The notes under the pieces were generated by a model. The model saw only the letters and a program-made list of their open reading frames with translations. It ran no database searches and was not told the origin of the DNA. From NCBI RefSeq assembly GCF_933775445.1, contig NC_065877.1:3348001-3412000 (forward strand): a stretch of DNA of 64,000 nucleotides, given 5' to 3'. The position numbers and the translations under genes are program-made. This DNA is from Argentina anserina (taxonomy: Eukaryota; Streptophyta; Magnoliopsida; Rosales; Rosaceae). Numbering within the stretch: position 1 is the first letter of the stretch; the number at the start of each line of letters is the position of its first letter. Below, piece by piece: positions 35,548-45,553 of this stretch.

Positions 35548-38280
35548 ATGTCATCTTTCTTGTTCAGAAAAAGAGCCAGCTGGGTCTTATTGGGTAAGCT
35601 AATTAAGACCCCAAAACGTGAAATTCCCAGGGTTTTGGATCCTGGGTCTTCTTCATTTTCACCCAAAGCTTCAGAAATCCTATCTGGGTCGGTTCATTAC
35701 CTCAGAAAATCGATTGGTTGTGATGAAAGGTTTGGGCTTTGTTCGAATTTGGGGGTTTCATTGTGTGGGTTTCATGGCGGTAGTTCAAGTTGTGGCTTGG
35801 TTCGATTCTATGGGACTCAGGCAGCTCAGGAGCCTTCAACCTCCGATGGGCTCACAGTTGATCGGATACTAAATAGTGAGTGGTCAATTCACACAGAGGA
35901 TGAGAGTGATTGGAAGAGTCACGCTGCTGCGATCGCCCAATCTATTCATCTTATTAAGAAACGTTTACAGGTTCAGCTTAAATTTTACTGCTTGTTATTG
36001 TTTTAGGTCTCATTTTGATGCATTGTTTTGTTGCTAATGTTGTGAGTTTCATCATGTTACGTGGCACTTTGAATGTGTAAAAAGTTAAAACTTTAGCTGC
36101 TGTCATTACAACTTTAATGCTAATCAAGAATCAAATGTTGGTTTCTTGAGTTCGTGTGTGACTAGTTTGAGTTGTTTCCCGCTTGAATTAGAAGTTTTAA
36201 GTAATTTTTTTGTGGTGGCAGTGGAAGAAGTTGATGGACAGGTTGGATATGTTATCGGTGGAGCTTAATAAGCCGAACCTGTGGGATGATCCGGCACATG
36301 CCGGTAAGATTAGCCGCGAGCACGGTTCACTGTTGGGTAAAATGAAGGAAGTGAGGGCATTTGAGCAGGAATTGCTCGAGCATGTGGACATGATAAAGCT
36401 TGCTCGCGAAGAGAATGATGCAGAGTTGGAATCGGTGGGCTTTTAATACTTGTCATAGGCATGTTATAACTCTTTATACATGGTTTAGCCATCTTGAACA
36501 GTTGGCGGCAATTTTCTGTTTTACTGGCTATTCTAGAGTTGGGATGTTCTCTGAATCTCTGATACATGAATTGATTTTAGTTTAATGGAGAACATGGAAT
36601 TGGTACATTGTAATGATTGTATAGGTGAATCCAGTAGGTGCTTTCTTCTGTTAAGTTGAGCCTTCAATGAATGTAACACTGTACATTATGGCCAAAAAGC
36701 TATAGTGACGTTCTTGAAAGTTGAATCCTTCTAATAGAAGTTAAATCATTTTATTACAAGTAATGTATATAACTTTTAAAACTGGGAACAGAATGCATTG
36801 TGCTGTTTAGTTAACTCGTTTCTCCTTTGCAGGAATCCATGAACGCTTTGCTTGAGATGAGAAGAACTTCAAAGGAGAAAGAGACCCAGGCGTTGTTAGC
36901 TGGGGAGCAGGATCCTTGCTCCTGTTATATAGAGGTCTGTGATATATACAAGATTCTTTTCTATATCAACTTTTCCTACACTCAACGTATATCTGCCATT
37001 GTTTTGGCATTTCTGCTAATGTTTGATAACCAAACCCTTTGATTTTGTTATCATGTGATGTAGATACAATCAGGAGCTGGGGGTACAGAGAGCAATGACT
37101 GGGCAGCGATGGTCATGCAGATGTACAAAATGTGGGCTCAACGCCGTGGATATAAAATGACTGTTGTGGAAGAAATGCCTGGTGAGATTGCGGGAATCAA
37201 GGTTCACCTTCTTACCATCCATCGCTATTCCTTCTTATTAATCAAATGTATCCTTGAAACATTCCCGCTAGTTATATACCAATCAAGGGAAAACTTTCAT
37301 GTTGCAAGCATTTGATAGGCCACTCATTTCGTATCGAACTCTAAAAAGCCTTTAATTAGAGATTGATGTGCAATTTAGATTTTCCATATTTGTTTGTTAG
37401 TTAAGTCAGAAGTTATAGTAGGTTGGTGCCATGTTTTGAACTTCAGCTCGTTTGTGTTCTTGCAGCGGGCAACCATCAAAATTGATGGAGAATATGCTTT
37501 TGGATATGCCAAAGCAGAAGTAGGAGTGCACAGATTAGTACGTATCTCACCGTTTGACAGTAATAAGCGCAGACATACTTCGTTTGCTGCTGTTGCTGTG
37601 ACTCCGATATTGGGAGATGTATCTGCTCATGTACAAATCAATGACTGTGATCTCCGCATTGAGCGTTTTCGTTCTGGGGGAGCTGGGGGCCAGCATGCTA
37701 ATACAACAGATAGTGCAGTGAGGATTGTTCACATTCCGACTGGAATAACTGCCACTTGTCAAAATGAAAGGTAGGGATTGCAGACACATACCTTTGCACC
37801 CCTACCTCTCATATTTTGCTTGCTATATTTGAGAGTTGGAACAAAGATTGCCATTGGCAATGATCACTTTTTTCTTGAATGCACAGATCACAACATCAGA
37901 ATAAGGCTTCAGCAATGGCTGTTATCCAAGCAAGAGTAGATCAGCTAGAAATGGCACGACAGACTCAGAAGAATGCACAATATTCACAATCTCTTACTGA
38001 TATAACATGGGGAAGCCAGATACGCAGCTACGTGCTTCAGGTATGCCCATTCTCCAACCATTAACTAACTGTCTTTCTCTGGTAATACATTGAAAATTTA
38101 ATTTATAATAACTTTTGTAATGCTAAAATGCTACTTTTGGTGCAGCCATACCGGATGGTGAAAGATCTTAGAACCAACTATGAAGTCTCTGATCCTGATG
38201 CAGTTCTTGAGGGAGATCTAGACGGTTTTATCTTGAGTTATTTATCTGCTTCATTGGATAAAGATGAAGATGACCGCTAA
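35548..38280 (+). CDS. Organellar peptide chain release factor, RF2 type
   Basis: Seven exons: 35548-35970, 36222-36434, 36833-36934, 37064-37201, 37466-37770, 37887-38040 and 38146-38280, giving 489 aa. The first 100 or so residues are rich in Arg/Ser, with [12 protein letters not shown] at the start, like a mitochondrial presequence. The PCRF domain follows ([16 protein letters not shown]). The codon-recognition tripeptide is SPF (residues 320-322), the RF2 form that reads UGA and UAA. The peptidyl-tRNA hydrolysis motif GGQ is at 366-368 ([16 protein letters not shown]). All junctions are in phase. Plants have several prfB genes; the presequence favours the mitochondrial one, but plastid targeting cannot be excluded. 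The start is the first ATG after the divergent promoter. Confidence 0.92.
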
Positions 38281-38720
38281 TCGAGTTTTGTTTCGAGATT
38301 CGGAAATCAACCCTGCATAGTGCATCAAAGCTGAATATCTGCTGCATGCAGATGCATCAAAATTGTGACAGATTCGAGTCATCTGATGTCAGATCAATCA
38401 GAGGAACGATGAACCATCTCCCTTTCGAAGCTAACATGAGTACGGAATGTGTCATCTGTATATTCAGTGAAAAAAGATAGAATTGTGTCAAGTACCTCAT
38501 ATGATTCTTTGATTATCATAAAGTTTTTGGTAACAGTCTAATACTGTAATAAATTGAAACAAATAAAAGGAGCTGATTTCAATAGTTGAAGACTTGAAGT
38601 CAATATATCGGTAACTCTACCTTCCAAATGTGATTATCTTTGCAGTTTGCACTACTACTCTCTTTAGCAAGAATAAATTATCTCAAAGTAAAGAGTTTAT
38701 TATCGTGTAAACCTCTTGCT
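38281..38720. other. 3' flank of the RF2 gene
   Basis: 3' UTR and spacer up to the next MITE. No gene seen. Confidence 0.5.
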
Positions 38721-38728
38721 ATTTCATG

Positions 38729-39263
38729 CAGGGGTGGGCATAAAAAACGGAAATCCCGATCCCGTCCCGAAATTCATAGGGATAAGACGGGATGGAGGTC
38801 TAAAAATGTCAATCTCGTTCCGATCCCGTCCCGTTTCATAATAGTGGGACGAATAATTTATATTCCGCTTCGTCCCGTTCCGTCCCACCTTTAATGAAAA
38901 CTTAAAAATTATTATATATTTGTATCAAAATGAAACTAATTTATATTCTTAATAACTCTAAAATTATATCAACTCAAATAGTAATGGTAAATTATAATAT
39001 TTTGAACATAATATGCATTTTTTTGTTAAAAATTCATTATTGAATGTTACTTTGTTAATGAAAAAATAAAAATATAGGTTTTTATTTAACATCATATGAA
39101 TGTGGGATTTGTCCCGTCCCGTTTCGATCTTGTCTCGTCCCAACCGGGATTAATCCCGAGTGGGATGCATTTTTAAAAACCTCGTCTCGTCCCGATTCAA
39201 AAGAGTGGGATGGGACGTGAGATGAGCCACGTCCCGTCTCATCTCGTCCCCTGCCCACCTCTA
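38729..39263. mobile_element. hAT-type MITE, GGGACGGGAC family, copy 3
   Basis: A 535-bp element with termini CAGGGGTGGGC..GCCCACCTCTA and 8-bp duplications ATTTCATG (38721-38728) and ATTTCACG (39264-39271), one mismatch. It has the same orientation as copy 2, and its subterminal GGGAC arrays are more eroded than those of copies 1 and 2. Confidence 0.85.
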
Positions 39264-39271
39264 ATTTCACG

Positions 39272-39822
39272 TAATAAGTTACCGGGTGTCATTACATTGT
39301 GTATTTGGGCTCAATTTATTACCTAAAGCCCATTCTCGAGATTGGTTTTCCTATGTCGAGGCTGTAAACAAAGCAAACACTGAGGGGTAAAATCGTCTTT
39401 TTTAAGAACTCGATCATCTCCGGCAATTTTCCGAGCATTTTTTATATTTATTTGACAACTATTTCAGTTTCTATGTCTCCGGAGCAAAGGATACGCTGGA
39501 ACCGCACCAAAATAGTCGAATTCGCGCCGAATACGACAGAATACGATATCTAAAACATTTAACAAGACATCTATATCCCTCTGTATAAAGCTTACAAAAT
39601 GGGCTATGGTCCAATAAGGTCACCAAAACGCACCGTTTTAACTATTCTTACTTAAAAGCCCATTATCGAGGAAACTGTAGCTGGGTTTACAATTAGGGCT
39701 CTTTCACAGAGAAAGAAAGACAGGAGCGCGCGCGACAAATCCCCAATCGGAATCAGAATTGGAGCCGGAGCATTATTAGGGTTTTCTAAGTTCCAATTAC
39801 AGAATCGAAAGCGAATTGAAGA
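39272..39822. promoter_or_regulatory. Upstream region of the SHG1-like gene
   Basis: No gene. CCAAAACGCACCGTTTTAA near 39622 is a near-palindrome related to those in the pseudouridine synthase/RF2 promoter. A long leader with GC-rich 'gagcgcgcgcg' precedes the ATG. Confidence 0.4.
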
Positions 39823-39932
39823 ATGGGTTCGTCTTCGGTGATAACCCCAGAAGATGTATTGGAGTCTCTAATGAACGACGGCACCATCGACGCCCTCAGA
39901 TTGAAGATCATCAATCAGCTCAAAGCCAATGT

Positions 39933-39974
<42 letters not shown>

Positions 39975-40700
39975 CTCACATTGATCAATCTGTTGACCTT
40001 CGATTTTGAATTTTGATGGTGGTGGTGGTGGTTGCAGGAAGAGCTGAAGAGCACGACAATCAAAATGGCGGAGCAGAGCCGAGTCCTCAACACCCCCGGG
40101 GCGGAGAAGCAGACGAAGCGAGAGCTTTTCGATGCTCTGCGGCAGGAGCTGGAGACACAAGTCCTCGAGAAGGCCTCCAAGTCTGTCTGGGAGTTGATTT
40201 TGGATAACAATGGAATGGGGAAGGAAATCAATCACACTGTTGAGCGTGTGTTCTGCAAACTCAGCGGAACCGACCCGCCGCTGTTTCCTCCTCCCCAGGA
40301 TGCCAATGCCAATGCCAATGCCAATGCTAAGGACAAGGACAATGCCAATGCCAAGAGGAATGCCAATGCTGGTGGTAATGCCAAGGGGAAGGCGAAGGCG
40401 AAGGCGAATGGGAAGGGGAGAGTGAAGGCGAAGGCGAAGGCGATAGATAAGGAGAAGGAGAAGGAGGCGGCGAGTGGACAAGTCGAGGCCAAGGCTGAGG
40501 AGGAGAAGTCGAATTCGAAGAAGAGGAGTTTCAGTGAGGTGAATGGACAAGGAGGAGATGGAGAAGCTCCTCCTACTGTGGTTTTGGAGCAGCAAGTTGA
40601 AGTTAAGGCTCAAGTAGTTGAAGCCAGGGCTGAAGTGGTAGTTGAAGCCAGGGTTGAAGAAGGTCATGTAGCTATGGCAGAAGACCCACCACAAGTTTGA
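39823..40700 (+). CDS. SHG1/BOD1-like (COMPASS-Shg1 domain) protein
   Basis: Two exons, 39823-39930 and 40038-40700, giving 256 aa. Residues of about 8-105 (LMNDGTIDALRLKIINQLK, and RELFDALRQELETQV) resemble the helical Shg1/BOD1 domain of COMPASS-associated and kinetochore proteins; this is recognition by eye. It is followed by an unusual low-complexity tail: Asn-Ala repeats, then Lys-Ala/Gly-Lys repeats (KGKAKAKANGKG), then an acidic and Val-rich C-terminus. The basic stretch suggests a nuclear protein. The intron starts within a (CT)n microsatellite (39937-39970). The ATG at 39823 follows a long leader. Confidence 0.75.
39937..39970. repeat. (CT)n microsatellite in the SHG1-like intron
   Basis: About 17 CT units, starting 7 bp inside the intron. 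Confidence 0.95.
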
Positions 40701-41309
40701 GGTTACAAGGCCTTGTCTTGTTTATGGGGTGAGGATAGCTGTGGTGCAAATCTTGCAGTGTTTTAGTTTCTGCACCATTTTGTGATCTTGTGTTCTTGAA
40801 ACTTTTGATGTCTGGTTATGTTGTCAATATTTTCAGAGTAGGAGAAATGACCGACCCAAGTTGGGTTTGTGTTGCTGAGCTATCCCAAGTAGATTAGACT
40901 ATGCTTCTACATTGGCATTCTCTATATCTCTGGCTCTGTGATTTGGGTCTTTGTGATTGTGATAGAAATCAATTTGTTAGATGCATCTGTATATATACAG
41001 ATTCTTATTCATTTTCTCTGTTTACAATGATTTAGATTCAACTATGTGATCATTGGTGAAGCCTTTGAACTCAAGCTTAGTGAAATTTCTAGAACATAGC
41101 ATTGCCAATACGCAATGCATGTGAAGTTGTGAGAAAATCAATTGGGAAAATGATATGCTAGAGTGCTAGACACTAACTAATACTAAAGAGGGAATCACAC
41201 TGCCTAATCTAGCCGAACAAGAATTTTACAGAAAAGTTCAAAACAAAACCTAATAGAGGCCCGAAGCTAAGATATATAATACATTCATCCCTTGTAACTT
41301 GTAAGGCAG
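40701..41309. other. Space between convergent SHG1-like and ASG1-like genes
   Basis: The two 3' UTRs. No other feature was seen. Confidence 0.6.
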
Positions 41310-43707
41310 TCATCTCCAACGATTCATCGAGTTGTTGAAAGCGGCAAAGTTATCTGTTGTTGGATTTGGATGGAAAGATGAATTCGTCAAGTTGTTTTCA
41401 GCCGGGTGTACCTCTGAGTGCCTTGAAGGAGCAACTTGGGACGGGACACTCCAGCTGTTTGGTGGAGGTGTCATCGCCCAGCTTAACGGAAGTGTCTGGC
41501 ATGTGTGATCCCCTGCATCCGGAATCATGTTTGTGTTGGCTGTCATTTCCTGGTCATAGCATGTTTGTTCAATACCAGTAATCCCTCTAGAATTCAAATT
41601 CTCTGGAAATGATATCGATGAGCCTAGCGAGTTTCTGTAGCACTGAATCTGCAACTGACTGTACACCTGCTTTTCAATATTGAACATCGCTTGGGACTCT
41701 TGATTATAAGTGGTTGGATTGAATTGAGCTTCTATTGCGGAAACTGGTGCTGGAATTTGATCGCTCCCTAAAAGATATTGAACAAATGGTGGATCCCATG
41801 ATGGCGGCATATGCTGATTCTCAACTCGTTGGTTGCTGATGACCTCATCTAAAGGCGAAGAAAAATCCATAACTATATCATCACAAGATATTTGGGAAGA
41901 CAGTATTAGTGTGTAGTTCAACTTAAGTAGCGTTTAAAGCCTATCAAAAAGCTACAGTGAAGCAGGAGATGTTAATACCTGATATTGGTGAAGTGGAATC
42001 TGTGTAACAAATAGCTGGTGTGGATTGTTCATATGTTTGAATTTGTCGGGGATCCAGATGTGTTGGGAATTGTAACGGAAAATTGGAGGGGATTTCTGCT
42101 CCATGACCACCAAATTCGAAAGAAATATCTGCACCTCCATTGTATGATTGGAAGTATGGTGATCTTTGGCTTGGGAAGGGTCTTTGGCTCAACTCTAAGA
42201 ACCGGCTTTCACATTGAAGAAGCTTCTCATAGTGTTTGTCGAGCAAACCAGGCGGGAATTGAAGATAATGCCTCCTACATAAAGAGAATTTCATGAACAA
42301 GTACATCATCACAATTACTAAGGGTTTGAACATTTGTGCAAACGATAAATAGCTCATGTTTGCATAAACTAAAATTGTAATTTTGGGAATAACAACATGC
42401 AACAACATTAATTTACCTGTGAATGAGAGCTTCACCGCTGGTGAAATCTGTTGCAGCATTCCACATGGTATGCTTCCTTGGCTGTGGATTAGACTCACGA
42501 TGGAACGTAGGTGGCTGGCCTAGCTGCAAAAAGTATCACCAATCACCACTTCAACAAAGATAGTACCATAATAATATGCAACTGCTTGCTAATTAGGAAG
42601 TAAAATTTTAGTTACTGCTGGTTGAAAGAAGCATTACCTCAAGCTCTAGAATGCCTGGTTGGTTTTCTTCAATGACAGCTCTAATGGCGATAATATCAGA
42701 CCACTGCACTTCAATCTTGCTCTTCAAACCATTGTCCAAGATTTCCCAAACCAATTTTCGCTTAGCATAATAACACTTAGCAACCAAGTCACCTTCATGT
42801 TGAGTTACTCTCTGCACGTATTAAAATCTAGATTGAATGGAAACGTTCATTTTTTTTATACTCTATAATAATTGTTCTAAGTTGAGACCACCAACCTGCC
42901 ATGAACCAATTCTGAGTAATGAGGCACAGAAATTTGAAGCTTTCAACTTTTCCTTCTCGGACATCGACTGAACATTAACTTCAACTGCACGCTTAATCTT
43001 TCGTTTGCGGGGCATCGTTTCTTTTAAGTCTAAGAAAGAGGGAGTCTTCCCAAGTGACAAACCAAGTGGTGGTAAGCTTAAAAGGGTTTGAGCCAGTTGA
43101 GCCTGCAAACAATGTAGAAAAACAGAACAGAATACAGAGATGTTAGATGGCAAACTTTCAATCGGCAGTAATACTAACATGCATGCACTAATATAAAAAT
43201 AAAAAAATAAAAACACTGGCAACAGTGACATCTAACGAAAGCTCTTAAAGTCTTTAAACCCTAATTTGCATAATCACATCTCAGATTGAAATGATGAAAC
43301 AATAAAACACAAAATGGAAATCAAAATGCTAAGTCTTATGAGCAAAGAACGAAAGAAAAGAAAACCCAACACAATGTTCGAAAGCAACACAGATGACATA
43401 TGTTAAGATGTTAAGATACCCCGCAAAGAGAGAAAAGAAAAGGAAGTTATCAGATACAATTAAGATATAAGACCTATCCCCGCAAGATATACTCAGGAAG
43501 AATAAAAGGGGAAACCTTTTCATTGGAGTCGATTGGAGTTTCTTTGAGCCTCTTATTCGCAGCTCGTATAATTTCATCATTATGACTACCAGAGTTGATC
43601 GACTCATGGTTCTTAAACTGATCAGAACAAGCCGAAGAAGAAGACTCGCTACCACTTTCCCTGCTGCCCCTCATCGAAATCCCATCAAAACCGACCTCTT
43701 CAATCAT
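41310..43707 (-). CDS. ASG1-like plant protein (ALTERED SEED GERMINATION 1 family)
   Basis: Six exons on the minus strand: 43516-43707, 42896-43102, 42638-42811, 42417-42523, 41979-42274 and 41310-41872, giving 512 aa. The N-terminus is Ser-rich. The conserved core spans exons 2-5: FCASLLRIGSWQR, EGDLVAKCYYAKRKLVWEIL, KIEVQWSDIIAI, and NPQPRKHTMWNAATDFTSGEA followed by RRHYLQFPPGLLDKHYEKLL. From memory this core belongs to the family of Arabidopsis ASG1, a seed-germination and stress-related protein of unknown biochemistry, sometimes mislabelled as a helicase. The C-terminal half is Gln/Asn/Pro-rich and looks disordered. A basic run (PRKRKIKR) in exon 2 could be a nuclear signal. The start at 43707 is the first true ATG. 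Confidence 0.8.
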
Positions 43708-45548
43708 CTTTCTACTTCTTATTTCACTTGTCCTGTATTTCCGGACGAGCACCTGAAGAAGGATTCGGGTTGGAGAGTAGTCACTGCATATCGAATTCTA
43801 GTTTGGCCCCAAAATTGGTTGAACTTTTGGAAGACGAAAATAGATTGGAGAGAAAAAACGGCCGAAAAACAGAGCAAGAAGCAAGGTGATGAAGCAGAGC
43901 CGACTTTACTCAGTAATATAAAGCCTTCAGGACTCTTTTCGACGCTGGACTGCTGAGGTCAGTTTTTCCACGTGGAGTCTTCAACTTGCTTCAAGGCCCT
44001 ACGAAAAGGAGGGAATATACGTAATTTTTTCTATTTTCCATTTCCATTTTCATTCTTTAAAGAATTTTTGTTTTCTCAATCAGATTTCATTGGTGGTTGC
44101 AATTGAATGCTAGCTAGATTCTCGTTAGATTTATGAGATTTATGGTTATAAAATAATTAAGATGTGTGTGTTAGAATAACCAACTTTGAATATTGTTAAA
44201 TACTTTTTTATTTTTTTAAATCAAACAAACAATTTAAATACGGTAATTAATTGGAAAAATCAAATTTTAGTCTGACTCGAACTCGATTGAATAAAAACGA
44301 GCCAAATATTAACAATCTAGTAATCAGCTCGGCTCATCTACACCCCTAATTGTATGTCTAACTCACGATGCCCCATATACGCACAAATTAGATGCCACTT
44401 TATAACTTAATTTTGTTGTTATTTTTTTATTAAAGGGTCATTCCATGTGAAATGTTTCATGTTAACAGCAAATAATTGTAGTATACATAAAACCTTCATG
44501 CTGAAAAAAATGAATGTATATCAGTTTGTTAATTACACATAAATTTCATTTCACTCATTCCTTTCTACATGATAGGGTACTATACGAAAAGGTGATTCAT
44601 TATGTCCTAATACGTACTGTGCATCAAGTTCAATTGAGTCTAAGATATTAGAGAAAACTAAATACTAAAGAATGACATGTGAATCCAAAACAAAATAAGA
44701 ATATGAAATCTTGATTTATCGGAAGATTTGATTAGATGCCTCATGGCCGCCCCATCACCAGAATAACAAGAACATAGAGCAATTCCTCCAATTCAATATG
44801 ATTGACATTTATGTCTGCGCAATTATAGTAATTGTTTTTAAAAGAATTGTGAAAGGAGAGAGTATGAGGGTTAATGAGTGTGAGTCAGTTACTATATAAA
44901 AAGTGTGCTTAATCTTAATGCTCCAATATATAAGCATAATTAAGTTATGTAAGACGATGATTTACTATTAGTGGTTAATTAGCACATGCAGCATCATGTC
45001 TTAATAAGAAAAAAAAAATGTTACAAATGACAAGTTGACTACCTATATCAAAATTGAGTGATGTCAGCTTTACAGATTACAAGTCTTGAAATGAAATAGA
45101 AAAACTTTTCTATATCCACTTATGGTTATGGTTGGTGTTCTAATCAAAACTTTGCTGATTGGTACATCCTAAAATTGTAATCATTAAAGGTACGATGGCG
45201 GGCTGCTCTCAGATTATAGATTCAATTTGCCTAATTAGGTCTGTGAGGTGTAAAACGTGACTGCTAATTGTATGTATAGTATTGTTTTATATGGATCGGG
45301 AGGCAGATCATCTCCAATTCAAACCTTGAGCACCCCTAAGTAATCGACAGAATTAAAATCTAACTAGACTACATGATTGTTACCATAGCAATGGTATTAT
45401 ATACTACAATCTGCTTCCGTTAGGGAATTCTTGGAAATGAAATTTACAAGACTTAGCAAACCGAATGTGGTAATATATACATGACGTACTGATATCTAAT
45501 GTGATCTACTAATCTCAGGGTATCTCACTATTTCATTCGAATATCAAG
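43708..45548. other. Upstream region of the ASG1-like gene and intergenic sequence
   Basis: The first 250 bp should hold the leader and promoter. Beyond that the DNA is AT-rich, with no frame I trust. CTCGGCTCATCTACACCCCTA near 44330-44350 may be one end of a decayed hAT-like element whose partner I cannot find. Confidence 0.45.
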
Positions 45549-45553
45549 GACAG

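Noticed and set aside
40210..40694. Long frames on the opposite strand and in other frames over the SHG1-like exon
   Set aside because: Shadows of the repetitive GC-rich coding tract; the plus-strand frame has the domain and splice context.
44270..44360. Possible hAT end (CACCCCTA) with CTCGGCTCA motif
   Set aside because: No matching opposite terminus or 8-bp duplication found.
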